Shown here: in pieces, positions 56,005-64,000 of the stretch | How positions within the stretch are numbered: position 1 is the stretch's first letter | Layout of the letters: the number at the start of each line of letters is the position of its first letter | Assembly (NCBI GenBank): GCA_000023185.1 | Contig: CP001627.1 | Location: 186,001-250,000, forward strand | Direction of reading: 5' to 3' | Length of the DNA stretch: 64,000 nt | DNA from: Rhizobium leguminosarum bv. trifolii WSM1325 | GTDB lineage: Bacteria > Pseudomonadota > Alphaproteobacteria > Rhizobiales > Rhizobiaceae | Notes under the pieces: generated by a model | Databases searched by the model: none | What the model was told of the DNA's origin: nothing | Seen by the model: only the letters and a program-made list of their open reading frames with translations | Program-made: the position numbers and the translations under genes

Positions 56005-56874
56005 TTACTTCACGGCGCCGGCCGTCAGGCCGCGCACGTAATATCGTTGCAAGAGAAGGAAAAGCAGGATGCAGGGGACCATGGTCACGGCTATGCCGGC
56101 CTGAAGCGCGCCCCAGTCGATGATGCCATAGATGCCCGACGAAACATTGACCAGCATGATCGGCAGCGTGAACTTGTTCTGGTCGGACAGAAAGATGAGG
56201 GCGGCAAGGAATTCATTCCAGGAGTTCAGGAAGGCGAACATGGCAACGGTGGCAACACCGGGAAGCGCGATCGGCAGCATGATCCGGCGCAGGATCGTCG
56301 CCTGCGACGCACCGTCTATCCGCGCCGCTTCGATCAGCGCCTTTGGCACCGCGTCGAAGGCGTTGCGCATCATGAAGACGGAAAAGGGTAGCTGGAACGT
56401 CACGTAGATCAGCACCAGCCCGAGAAGGCTGTTTTGCAGGTGGAGGAATTTCAGGATCAGGAAAAGCGGCGTCAGGATCGACTGAAAGGGGATCATCATC
56501 GTTGCCATGATCAGCACGAAGAGCAGCGATTGGCCGGGAAAGCGGAACTTCGAAAAACCGTATCCCGCCGGCACCGCGACGAGCACCGTCAGGATCACCG
56601 TTCCGGCAGCGATCAGCACCGAATTGCCGGCATAGACGTACCAGCCGGCGCCGACATGCTCGAGGCGACGGTAGTTTTCAAGCGAGAAGGCTTTCGAGAA
56701 AAGCGCTGCCGGATCGGCAAGTGCTGCGGCCGCGGGCTTGAAGGAATTGGCGAAAGACCAGATGATCGGCATCACGAAGAAGACGGCAAAGACGCATGCC
56801 GTCAGAACGAAGGCGAGATAACCGAGCCGCTCGCTCGCCGGCTTCCCTGCGAGATTGTGGTTGAGCCGCTCCAT
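56005..56874 (-). CDS. Sugar ABC transporter permease (MalG type)
   Basis: A 289-residue membrane protein with six helices. The EAA loop reads ALIEAARIDGASQATILRRI followed by MLPIALPGV, which contacts the ATPase. The N-terminal helix (LAFVLTACVFAVFFVMPIIW) and the ENY RR segment after it are typical of CUT1 inner permeases. The ATG overlaps the stop of the other permease gene (TGATG). It forms the channel with that permease. Followed after 27 bp by the GH127 gene. Confidence 0.9.
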   Translation of the reverse strand: MERLNHNLAGKPASERLGYLAFVLTACVFAVFFVMPIIWSFANSFKPAAAALADPAALFSKAFSLENYRRLEHVGAGWYVYAGNSVLIAAGTVILTVLVAVPAGYGFSKFRFPGQSLLFVLIMATMMIPFQSILTPLFLILKFLHLQNSLLGLVLIYVTFQLPFSVFMMRNAFDAVPKALIEAARIDGASQATILRRIMLPIALPGVATVAMFAFLNSWNEFLAALIFLSDQNKFTLPIMLVNVSSGIYGIIDWGALQAGIAVTMVPCILLFLLLQRYYVRGLTAGAVK

Positions 56875-57797
56875 CAACCCTCCTCCGGCCGCTGGCGCAG
56901 CAGGACGAACTGGATGGCGCTGATCGCCACCAGCACGACGAGCAACGCAAAGGAGATCGCCGAGCCGTATCCGAGCCGATAGGATGAGAATGAGGCGAGA
57001 TAGATCGAGAAGACCGCCGAGATCGTGCTGTTCTCAGGGCCGCCCTGGGTGATGATGAAGAACTGGTCGAAGGCCAGCATCGACGAGGTGACGTTGAGGA
57101 CAAGCGCCAGCACCACCGAGTTCCTCATCAAAGGCAGCGTGATCCGGCGAAACCGGCTCCAGACACTGGCGCCGTCGATCCTGGCGGCTTCGATGACGTC
57201 GTTCGATATGCTCTGAAGGCCGGTCAGGAGGATGATCATCGTGAAGCCCGCTGTTTTCCAGACGACCATCAGGATGACGACGCCGAGGGCTGGCCAGAAA
57301 CTTTCGAGCGGCCTCGGCGCGCTGTCGATGATGCCCGCTCCGCGTAGCAGCTGCGCAAAGACGCCGCTATCGGGATTGAGCAGCCACATCCACAATGTCG
57401 AGGCCGCCCCGAAGCCGATGACGACGGGCATGAAATAGATCGTGCGGAAAAAGCCGGCGATCCGCAGCGGCCGGTCGACGAGCAGCGCCAGAGGAAAGGC
57501 CACCAGGAAGATCGCAACCGTAACCAGCACAGTGTAGAGCAGCGTGAAACCCAGGGAATGCCAGAGCTGGGTATCGCCGATCAGTTCGGCATAGTTGGAC
57601 AAGCCGATGAACTTCGTCCGGCCGAGAAGCGGCCAATTGTAAAAGCTCATCCAGACCGTCATGACAAGCGGCACGAGGAAAAGCACGACGATGAACAGCA
57701 AGCCCGGCAGGATGAAGGCAAGACCAAGCCAACCCTTTGGCTCGGCTTCTCCGGTCGCGATTGCGCGCCTCCGGCTGCGAAGTGTCGAGGATACCAC
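56874..57797 (-). CDS. Sugar ABC transporter permease (MalF type)
   Basis: A 307-residue CUT1 permease: helix 1 LAFILPGLLFIVVLFLVPLV, the WPLLGRTKFIGLSNYAEL segment that follows, and the EAA loop DVIEAARIDGASVWSRFRRI. Start: GTG 57797, because AAGGAGGA lies 6 nt upstream; the frame is open further upstream to 57956, but that part lacks a ribosome site and family similarity. It lies 82 bp after the binding-protein gene and overlaps the next permease. With the periplasmic binding protein and ATPase it completes a carbohydrate importer. Confidence 0.88.
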   Translation of the reverse strand: MVSSTLRSRRRAIATGEAEPKGWLGLAFILPGLLFIVVLFLVPLVMTVWMSFYNWPLLGRTKFIGLSNYAELIGDTQLWHSLGFTLLYTVLVTVAIFLVAFPLALLVDRPLRIAGFFRTIYFMPVVIGFGAASTLWMWLLNPDSGVFAQLLRGAGIIDSAPRPLESFWPALGVVILMVVWKTAGFTMIILLTGLQSISNDVIEAARIDGASVWSRFRRITLPLMRNSVVLALVLNVTSSMLAFDQFFIITQGGPENSTISAVFSIYLASFSSYRLGYGSAISFALLVVLVAISAIQFVLLRQRPEEG

Positions 57798-57879
57798 CGC
57801 AACTCCTCCTTCCGCTTGAATGTCGAGATGTGAAATGGACGTCAGGGCATCCACGGACACCCTGACGAAACGCGTTGGC

Positions 57880-59127
57880 TTAGTTCGGATTGGTACGTTC
57901 AAGGATACGGGTGAAGTCGGCCTGCGTCTTGGCAATCGTTCCGTCGACGTCGTCACCGAAGATCGTGCCCTGGATCAGGTTGAGGAAGGGCCCGGTGCGG
58001 CTGACGAAGAGTTCGTCGGACGAAAATGTGTAGGGCGTGCGCGCCTTGGCAAGGATATTGTAGGCGACGAGATTGCGCGGATCGAATTTCGCATAGGCTT
58101 CCGCTGCGAGGTCGGTGCGCGACGGCATCCCCGATTCCTGGGTGATATAGACCTGCTGCTCGGGCTGCATGTAGAAATTGACGAAATCGAGCGCGACTTT
58201 CTTCTTCTCGTCGCTGATGCCCTTTATCAGGGAAAGCGTATCGCCGCCGGCAAAGCTCGATTCACCGCCCTTCGGCCCCGGGATCGGCGCAACGGCGAAT
58301 TTCACGTCGGGATATTTGCTGGTCAGCAGATTGACGATGTAGGAGCCGGTCATCAGGATGCCGACCTTGCCCGAGGCGAAGGCTTCGACGGCATTGTTGC
58401 CGTTGCCGGAACGCGAGGTCGGGTGGATCGCACCGGCCTTCCACATATCGCGATAGGCAGCGATGGTCTCACGCAGCGCCGGCGTATCGACCGTGGCGCT
58501 GCGGCCGTCATCGCTCAGCACATCGGCATTGGCGGCCCACAGATGCGGCAGGAAGTCGTAGATCAGCCAGCTTCCCGAATTTGCCACGAAATAGAAGCCG
58601 TAGGTCTCGTTGCCGAGCGCGGCGATCTTCTTGGCATCGGCGGCGACCTCCTCCATCGATGCCGGCGCCTTGTTGGGGTCGAGGCCGGCCTTGGTGAAGA
58701 GATCGGTGTTATAGGCGATGATCGAGGCATCCGGCAGGGCCGGCACGCCATAGATCTTGCCGTCATAGGTGGCAAGACGGATGTGCGACGGGCTCATCGC
58801 GGAGGAATAGGGCAAGCCCTTCACGAAGTCGGAGATATCCTCGAGACCATCCGCCGCGGCAAAGGTCGGGAGATAGATCAGGTCGAGCACGGCGCCATCA
58901 GGAGCCGCGCTGCCGGCAATCGCCGCACCGAGCTTCGGCACCATCTGCTCCGCCGTGATCTGGGTGACATTGACCTTGTCGGAATGTGCGGCATTGTATT
59001 TGTCTGCCAGTCCCTGAAGGACGGCGCCGGACGACGTGCGCACCCATAGGGTGATTTCTTCGGCGCCGGCGAGAGAAGAGCTTGCCAGCAGCGCAAGAGC
59101 AGTGATCGTTGTTTTTAGTCGAAGCAT
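57880..59127 (-). CDS. Sugar ABC transporter substrate-binding protein
   Basis: A 415-residue extracellular solute-binding protein of family 1. Signal peptide LRLKTTITALALLASSSLAG, cut at GAEE. Then ITLWVRTSSGAVLQGLADKY, the hinge region YDGKIYGVPALPDASIIAYN, FASGKVGILMTGSYIV and AGGDTLSLIKGISDEKKKVA. It captures the sugar in the periplasm, presumably an L-arabinose-containing oligosaccharide in view of the GH127 gene in the same operon. It is the first gene of the operon, divergent from the LacI regulator. Intact. Confidence 0.9.
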   Translation of the reverse strand: MLRLKTTITALALLASSSLAGAEEITLWVRTSSGAVLQGLADKYNAAHSDKVNVTQITAEQMVPKLGAAIAGSAAPDGAVLDLIYLPTFAAADGLEDISDFVKGLPYSSAMSPSHIRLATYDGKIYGVPALPDASIIAYNTDLFTKAGLDPNKAPASMEEVAADAKKIAALGNETYGFYFVANSGSWLIYDFLPHLWAANADVLSDDGRSATVDTPALRETIAAYRDMWKAGAIHPTSRSGNGNNAVEAFASGKVGILMTGSYIVNLLTSKYPDVKFAVAPIPGPKGGESSFAGGDTLSLIKGISDEKKKVALDFVNFYMQPEQQVYITQESGMPSRTDLAAEAYAKFDPRNLVAYNILAKARTPYTFSSDELFVSRTGPFLNLIQGTIFGDDVDGTIAKTQADFTRILERTNPN

Positions 59128-59198
59128 GCTTGTTCCCCTTTTTCTCGTTCAGGCCCAAGGCCGTCGGACGAAATGGACGTTAGATCAGAAATTTTTGG

Positions 59199-59208
59199 CT
59201 GTCGACAG
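59199..59208. promoter_or_regulatory. Perfect 10-bp palindrome upstream of the ABC operon
   Basis: CTGTCGACAG, 72 bp upstream of the binding-protein start, shares the core TGTCGACA with the GntR/hypD-like promoter and the peptidase promoter. It may place the importer under the same GntR regulator, or be chance. Confidence 0.35.
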
Positions 59209-59235
59209 TCTGTGTGCATAAATCTGATGTCCGTT

Positions 59236-59284
59236 TGATAAAACCTTTTAACAGCACATTTTTTTCTGCTAAAAGCTTTTATCA
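59236..59284. promoter_or_regulatory. Two LacI-type operators in the ABC operon/LacI divergent promoter
   Basis: TGATAAAACCTTTTAACA (59236-59253) and TGCTAAAAGCTTTTATCA (59267-59284) are near-identical palindromic 18-mers with centres 31 bp apart, about three helical turns. The second contains the symmetric core TAAAAGCTTTTA with the central CpG-like step replaced by GC, as in several LacI-family sites. The second ends 7 bp before the LacI start, so repression of both directions is likely. Confidence 0.75.
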
Positions 59285-59291
59285 CGAACCG

Positions 59292-60323
59292 ATGACGAGG
59301 CGGAATTTGAAGAATAGCGGCGATCGGAGACGGACGATTTACGACGTGGCGAAGGCTGCAGGCGTCAGCATTTCGACGGCGTCGAACGCGCTGAACGACA
59401 CTGGTCGGACGAAGCGCGAGACACGCGAGCGGGTGCGGCGTGTGGCGGAAGAAATCGGATTTCGGCCCAACGCACTCGCCCGTGGGTTGCTGAGCAAGCG
59501 AAGCCATGCGATCGGCATGCTGACCAACGACACCTATGGCAGACTAACGCTGCCGATGGCGGCCGGGGTATCGGAGGTGCTCGTCGATCACGGCGTTTCC
59601 GTCTTCCTTTGCGCCACGAACAATGATCCAAGGCTCGCCCAGCTGCACCTGGAGGCGCTTCTTGACCGGCAGGTCGACGGCATCATATTCACCGCGACCC
59701 GCCTCGACCTCAAGCCGCCGGTCCAGCTGTCCCGCTTGCCGATACCCGTCGTCTACGTCTTTGCCGAGGGGCCGGCCGACAGCGTCACTTTCTTCCCTGA
59801 TGACGAACAGGGCGCCCGCCTCGCCGTCGACCACCTGAAAGAACTCGGTCGATCGCGGATCCTGCACATCACCGGGCCGCGGGATTATCTCGCCGCTCGC
59901 ATCCGCGCCCAATCCTATCTTGATGCCTGCGGCGACGGTGCCGAAGCGATGTTCGGCGAGTGGTCGGAGGAATGGGGTCACGAAGCCGTCCAGACGGTGT
60001 TTGCCCGGCCCGGCCCAAAGCCCGACGCCATCTTCTGCGGCAGTGACGAGATCGCCCGCGGCGTCATCGATGCGCTGCGCGACCTCAATGTGGAGATTCC
60101 CACGGATGTCGCCGTGGTCGGGTTCGACAATTGGGAGGTCGTCGCACGGCAAACGCGCCCGCCGCTCAGCACCATCGACATGGAGTTGAAGGAACTGGGC
60201 CATCGCGCCGGCCTGGCAATCCTCAGCCTCTCCAAGGGTGAACCGGTCCCTGCCGGCATCACCAGATTGCCGTGTCGCCTGGTCGTGCGGCAGTCTTGCG
60301 GCAGTCCCCCTCAATCCGACTGA
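59292..60323 (+). CDS. LacI-family regulator of the GH127/ABC operon
   Basis: A 343-residue LacI protein: helix-turn-helix and hinge (TIYDVAKAAGVSISTASNAL, VRRVAEEIGFRPNALARGL), then a periplasmic-binding-protein-like sugar domain (AIGMLTNDTYGRLTLPMAAG, PDAIFCGSDEIARGVIDAL, VAVVGFDNWEVVARQTRPPL, STIDMELKELGHRAG). ATG 59292 is used; earlier codons run through the operators. It is divergent from the importer operon and surrounded by two matching operator sequences. Expected to repress until the imported sugar binds. Confidence 0.9.
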   Translation: MTRRNLKNSGDRRRTIYDVAKAAGVSISTASNALNDTGRTKRETRERVRRVAEEIGFRPNALARGLLSKRSHAIGMLTNDTYGRLTLPMAAGVSEVLVDHGVSVFLCATNNDPRLAQLHLEALLDRQVDGIIFTATRLDLKPPVQLSRLPIPVVYVFAEGPADSVTFFPDDEQGARLAVDHLKELGRSRILHITGPRDYLAARIRAQSYLDACGDGAEAMFGEWSEEWGHEAVQTVFARPGPKPDAIFCGSDEIARGVIDALRDLNVEIPTDVAVVGFDNWEVVARQTRPPLSTIDMELKELGHRAGLAILSLSKGEPVPAGITRLPCRLVVRQSCGSPPQSD

Positions 60324-60365
60324 AAACGACGGCAAGCAACACCGGCAAGCCGGCCGTCGTCGCTA

Positions 60366-61424
60366 TTATCTGTCCGTGGAATTGCCGGAACGGGCCAGGC
60401 TGTTTCGGCTGACCAGCGACGGTATCTGGAAAATATGCTCGGAAGCGGTGCGGCCTTCTATTCTGGAAATGAGGGCCCGGGTTGCGACCTGACCGAGTTC
60501 CCTGCCCGACTGATCGATGCTTGCGAGATTGACGAGGCCGAGTGCTGCGGTCGGCGAATTGTCGTATCCGATGACGGCGAGATCTTCGGGGACGCGCACG
60601 CCCATCTCCATAGCCAGGCTGAGAAGGGTGATCGCGTCGAGATCGCTCCAGCAGAATACGGCGCGCGGCCTGTCCTTCCTCGATAGGAATTTTCGCATCG
60701 CCTCTTCCCGCTTCGGCGAGGCAATCGGAATTTTGCCGATCGCTGGCGAGGAGCCGAGCCCGCCACGCTGCATCGCCCGGCGAAACCCGATCTCACGCTG
60801 GCGGACGACGGAGACCGCGTGCCCCTGGCGCTCGCCAAGGCTCAGCATTTCGATGTCGCGATAGCCGCAGGCAAGAAGCGCTTCCACCGCGATCTCCGCG
60901 CCGCGCTGATCGTCGGCATTGACGGTATCGAAGGCCGTAGCGCTGGCATCGTGGTAACCGACGGCGACGATCGGTATCTGGACTGCGAATTTTGCGAGGA
61001 TGTCCGAGGGCAAACGCGGCGCAACGAGGATCAGGCCATCCATCTTGTAGTCGATCATCGACTCGATCAACGACGTCTCCAGCTGCACGCGCGCATCGCT
61101 GACCCCGATCATCGCCTGATAGTGCGAAGGCGCCAGCACCCCGTTCACGCCGGCAATCACCTCCGGAAGGAAAGGATTGCGGATATCGATCAGGAGCACG
61201 CCGATGGTGAAACTCCGGCCACGCAGCCCTCGTGCTGCCCGCGAGGGGCGATATGCGAGTGTTTCGATGGAATCAGTCACCCTTGCGCGCAGTGCATCAC
61301 TGACGCCATAGGCGTTTCGCATCACCTTGGAAACTGCTGCGACCGATACGCCGGCGTGAGTTGCCACGGTCCGGATCGTTACGCGATCATTCCGTTGCGG
61401 CTTTTGTTTTTCTTCGATTGACAT
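60366..61424 (-). CDS. LacI-family regulator, probably of the GH78 gene
   Basis: A 352-residue LacI protein: TIRTVATHAGVSVAAVSKVM (recognition helix VAAVSKVMRN), hinge LAYRPSRAARGLRGR, and effector domain FTIGVLLIDIRNPFLPEVIA, LILVAPRLPSDILAKF, AVFCWSDLDAITLLSLAMEM, LAVIGYDNSPTAAL. It is divergent from the rhamnosidase gene with 140 bp between the starts, containing an AGAACGTTCT operator pair. It converges on the other LacI gene 43 bp away. Likely responds to rhamnose or a rhamnosyl oligosaccharide; this is inference from position. Confidence 0.88.
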   Translation of the reverse strand: MSIEEKQKPQRNDRVTIRTVATHAGVSVAAVSKVMRNAYGVSDALRARVTDSIETLAYRPSRAARGLRGRSFTIGVLLIDIRNPFLPEVIAGVNGVLAPSHYQAMIGVSDARVQLETSLIESMIDYKMDGLILVAPRLPSDILAKFAVQIPIVAVGYHDASATAFDTVNADDQRGAEIAVEALLACGYRDIEMLSLGERQGHAVSVVRQREIGFRRAMQRGGLGSSPAIGKIPIASPKREEAMRKFLSRKDRPRAVFCWSDLDAITLLSLAMEMGVRVPEDLAVIGYDNSPTAALGLVNLASIDQSGRELGQVATRALISRIEGRTASEHIFQIPSLVSRNSLARSGNSTDR

Positions 61425-61518
61425 GAAATCTCTGGCTTGCTGCGGGTCGTCAACATCGCCCGCACAACCACCATGGCAGACTGGTAACGAAAATTCTATT
61501 GCGCTTCCGAAGAAAATG

Positions 61519-61543
61519 TAGAACGTTATATGGAGAACGTTCT
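61519..61543. promoter_or_regulatory. Paired AGAACGTT operators in the LacI/GH78 divergent promoter
   Basis: TAGAACGTTATA (61519-61530) and the perfect palindrome AGAACGTTCT (61534-61543) lie 14 bp apart centre to centre, about 20 bp upstream of the rhamnosidase start. The AACGTT core is typical for LacI-family sites and differs from the operators of the other LacI protein. Confidence 0.7.
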
Positions 61544-61564
61544 ACAACTCGTCGGGAGGACTTG

Positions 61565-63886
61565 ATGAACTTTCAGCCGGCAGCCATCAGCGGCAACCTC
61601 GTTTCGCGTACCTGGTCCGGGGATATGATCGCGCCGCTATCGGATGGCGGTCAGGGAACGGCGGCAAGCTTCGTTTCTCAAACTTTCGAGCATGATGGCC
61701 CGGGGCTCCCCGTCGATCTCTTCATCTCCGCACTTGGCCTCTATCGCTGCTTCATCAACGGCGTTCGCGTCAGCGGTGACTTGCTGACACCCGGCTGGAC
61801 GAACTACGACGATCGCCTTGCTTACCAGCGGTATGATGTCTCGAACCTGCTCAAGCCGGGCCTCAACCGCATCGAGATCTGGCTTGCCGACGGATGGTAC
61901 CGATCGCCCTTGATGTGGGGCGCCCAGGCGATCCCGAATTGCTGGGGTGAGAGGATCGGCGCCATTGCGGATCTGATCGGAGCTGATGGCGCCCTTCTTT
62001 CCACCGACACCACATGGCGAAGCGGTGTTTTGCCGATTCTGAAGTCGGGGATCTATTTCGGCGAAATCTATGATGCCCGGCAGGAAAGCTACTTGGAGAG
62101 CCACGGCACCGAGAGACTGCCGTTCGACAGGGCATTGCTCGTCGCGCATGAAACTGCTGCGGTGCGCGAGCTGCGGCCACTCGCCGCGGTCGAAAACTGG
62201 ATCGACGATGAGGGCAGGACGATCTATGATTTCGGCCAGAATGCCGGCGGCTACATTAGATATACCGTCCGGGGCACTGCCGGCGCCGAAGTCCGGGTGG
62301 AGCATTCGGAAGTTCTCGGTCCCGACCGTCATTTCGACAATCGCAACTATCGCACGGCTGCCGCGCACACCGTCTATACGCTACGGGGAGACGGCGACGA
62401 GACCTACGCGCCGCATTTCACCTTCCACGGCTTCCGTTATGCCAGGGTGACGATTACGGGCGATGCGAAGATCCTCGCAATCGCGTCCATCCCGATCTCG
62501 TCTGTGGCCGAGCCCGCCGGCGGTTTCACCTCGGGCAATCCGCTGGTCAATCGTCTGGTCGAAAATACCATCTGGTCGCAGCGCGCCAATTTCGTCGAAG
62601 TGCCGACCGATTGCCCGCAGCGCGACGAACGCCTCGGCTGGACGGGCGACGCCCAGGTCTTTGCCGCAACCGCATGCTGGCTGAGCGACAGCCAATCCTT
62701 CCTGAGAAAGTATCTGCGGGATGTGATGGCCGATCAGCGCGAGGATGGCGCCGTCTCACATTTTTCGCCGGATCCGACGCGTCTGCATCCGACCAATTTC
62801 CCGGGCTATGCCGGCTCGACCGGCTGGGGCGACGCGATCGTCGTCATCCCCTGGGTGCTCTACACCCATTACGGCGACCGGGCCGTTCTGGCGGAGTGCC
62901 TGGATTCCATGGTGCGCTGGGTCGATTTTGTCTGGTCGATCTCGGATGGTCCCCTGGTTCGCCCGCCGTCGCATTGGGGCGCCCGAGGCTTCACCTTCGG
63001 CGACTGGCTGCAGCCGGTCGGCGACAATCGAAAGCCTCGCCCGACGATCGCCGACGACTGCGCGGCGACGCTCTATCACTTCATCTCGACCGACCTTCTG
63101 GCAAGGATCGCAGCCACTCTCGGCGAGCATGCCCTTGAAGAGAAGATGAAACAGCGCGCAAACGAGATCCGGCTGACATTTTCCAACGAGTTCATCACGC
63201 CGGCGGGACGGCTCGCGCACAACGACCAGACATCCTACGCCTTGGCCTTCCTTCACGACCTGATACCGGCAGAGCACAGGCAAGCCGCACAGCAGCACTT
63301 CCGGCAGGTGATCATTGATGCCGACTACAAGATCGGCACCGGCTTCATCGGAACGCCGGCCCTGTTGCCGGCGCTGACAAAGCTCGGCATGGACGATCTT
63401 GCCGAAAAGGTCTTCCTGCAGGAGGATGTGCCGGGCTGGCTCTACCAGGTGTCGAAAGGGGCGACGACGATCTGGGAGCGCTGGGATTCCATGGCGCCTG
63501 ACGGCACGATCTACGAACCCGACATGAACAGCTATAACCACTATGCCTATGGCGCGGTCTGCCAATGGCTATTCGAAAGCGTCGCCGGAATTTCGCCGAG
63601 CCCGAGCGCACCCGGATTTGCCGAGGTGATCGTCGATCCAGCGCCGATTCCTTCGCTTTCGCCGGTATCGGCCCATCATGATATCAGCCAGGGACGCATC
63701 GAGGCCGGCTGGCAGTGCGACGGCAACAAGGTCACCTATGTGCTGACACTTCCGGAAGGTTGCATCGGCCGGTTCCGGCCCGGAAAACGGCATCAAAACC
63801 CGTCGCTCAATGGAGAGCCCGTCGTCGAGGAAGCCGTTATTCACCCCGGGACGCACCGACTGGCCTTTTCTCTACCCACTTCCTGA
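61565..63886 (+). CDS. GH78 alpha-L-rhamnosidase
   Basis: A 773-residue glycoside hydrolase. N-terminal beta domains (residues ~1-310, including LGLYRCFINGVRVSGDLLTP and WLADGWYRSPLMWG) precede the alpha/alpha barrel. Catalytic acid region DCPQRDERLGW (349-359, E355) and the second Glu in TTIWERWDS (E638) are both present. It hydrolyses terminal alpha-L-rhamnose from plant glycosides, pectin side chains or arabinogalactan. No signal peptide; cytosolic. ATG 61565 follows GGGAGGA at 5-6 nt. The start of an exported-protein gene follows 37 bp downstream, perhaps a binding protein for the same sugar. Confidence 0.9.
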   Translation: MNFQPAAISGNLVSRTWSGDMIAPLSDGGQGTAASFVSQTFEHDGPGLPVDLFISALGLYRCFINGVRVSGDLLTPGWTNYDDRLAYQRYDVSNLLKPGLNRIEIWLADGWYRSPLMWGAQAIPNCWGERIGAIADLIGADGALLSTDTTWRSGVLPILKSGIYFGEIYDARQESYLESHGTERLPFDRALLVAHETAAVRELRPLAAVENWIDDEGRTIYDFGQNAGGYIRYTVRGTAGAEVRVEHSEVLGPDRHFDNRNYRTAAAHTVYTLRGDGDETYAPHFTFHGFRYARVTITGDAKILAIASIPISSVAEPAGGFTSGNPLVNRLVENTIWSQRANFVEVPTDCPQRDERLGWTGDAQVFAATACWLSDSQSFLRKYLRDVMADQREDGAVSHFSPDPTRLHPTNFPGYAGSTGWGDAIVVIPWVLYTHYGDRAVLAECLDSMVRWVDFVWSISDGPLVRPPSHWGARGFTFGDWLQPVGDNRKPRPTIADDCAATLYHFISTDLLARIAATLGEHALEEKMKQRANEIRLTFSNEFITPAGRLAHNDQTSYALAFLHDLIPAEHRQAAQQHFRQVIIDADYKIGTGFIGTPALLPALTKLGMDDLAEKVFLQEDVPGWLYQVSKGATTIWERWDSMAPDGTIYEPDMNSYNHYAYGAVCQWLFESVAGISPSPSAPGFAEVIVDPAPIPSLSPVSAHHDISQGRIEAGWQCDGNKVTYVLTLPEGCIGRFRPGKRHQNPSLNGEPVVEEAVIHPGTHRLAFSLPTS

Positions 63887-63923
63887 GGAGCATAAACGTC
63901 ACACCGTTCAGAGGAGGAACGTC

Positions 63924-64000
63924 ATGACACATCGGATTAAAGTCATTCTTGCGGGCGCGTCCGCGCTTTTGGCATTGGTCGCGGCCGGCCCGTCGCATGC
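63924..64000 (+). CDS. Exported protein, probably ABC solute-binding protein (truncated by window end)
   Basis: Only the first 25 codons are inside the window: MTHRIKVILAGASALLALVA followed by AGPSH, a typical cleavable signal peptide. GAGGAGGA lies 7 nt upstream of the ATG, and the gene follows the rhamnosidase by 37 bp. Position suggests a sugar-binding protein of an importer for rhamnosides, but nothing beyond the signal peptide can be seen. Confidence 0.55.
   Translation, partial: MTHRIKVILAGASALLALVAAGPSH

Overview
The window reads as accessory (probably plasmid or chromid) DNA from a fast-growing rhizobium of the Rhizobium/Agrobacterium group. This is inferred from GC-rich codon use, a relic virB operon with a divergent winged-helix regulator of the RctA kind, and many catabolic operons each carrying its own regulator. 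No rRNA, tRNA, CRISPR array or replication gene was recognised.

Region by region. (1) 1-3157: a minus-strand operon for a split Rieske oxygenase (separate Rieske protein, catalytic subunit without cluster ligands), a GST-like protein and a purine-deaminase-like amidohydrolase; the set resembles the NdmC/NdmD/NdmE methylxanthine N7-demethylase. (2) 3313-6412: an acylphosphatase-like protein, then a LysR regulator divergent from a DsbA-family and a Tat-exported metallo-beta-lactamase-fold protein. (3) 6943-14111: a hydroxamate-siderophore locus, fhuCDB plus a TonB-dependent receptor broken by one frameshift and a siderophore esterase. (4) 14957-23842: a scrapyard of toxin-antitoxin genes (ParD with truncated ParE; a Phd/PemK pair), an intact Fic protein, a broken second Fic protein beside an IS5-type fragment, several decayed genes, and a type IV secretion operon reduced to virB1, the virB4 tail and the virB5 head. 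(5) 23872-25921: an overlapping UbiA / HAD / GtrA operon that looks like a polyprenyl-phosphate pentose module. (6) 25922-26860: an IS6-type transposase relic abutting a hydrolase fragment.

(7) 26987-42947: a branched-chain amino acid catabolic island. The minus arm encodes the branched-chain ketoacid dehydrogenase (E1 alpha, E1 beta, E2, E3), an acyl-CoA dehydrogenase, a thiolase and an SDR hydroxyacyl-CoA dehydrogenase, with a divergent AraC regulator. The plus arm encodes isovaleryl-CoA dehydrogenase, both methylcrotonyl-CoA carboxylase subunits, a MaoC hydratase and a CitE-like lyase. A second Phd/PemK module, with a frameshifted toxin, sits between the arms. (8) 42965-46501: an outer-membrane efflux lipoprotein and an OmpR-type two-component system; their promoters share a conserved 40-bp direct-repeat element, and a third copy lies in front of no visible gene. 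(9) 47434-48177: a membrane protein of SLATT-like appearance.

(10) 48332-64000: a locus that could take apart plant hydroxyproline-rich glycoproteins. It holds an M24 prolyl peptidase, a proline-iminopeptidase-like hydrolase, a GntR regulator with a divergent DapA/HypD-type enzyme, a sugar ABC importer with a GH127 beta-L-arabinofuranosidase, a GH78 alpha-L-rhamnosidase, two LacI regulators with visible operators, and the start of another exported protein. The GH127 enzyme and the hydroxyproline-type deaminase together suggest use of arabinosylated extensin-like peptides.
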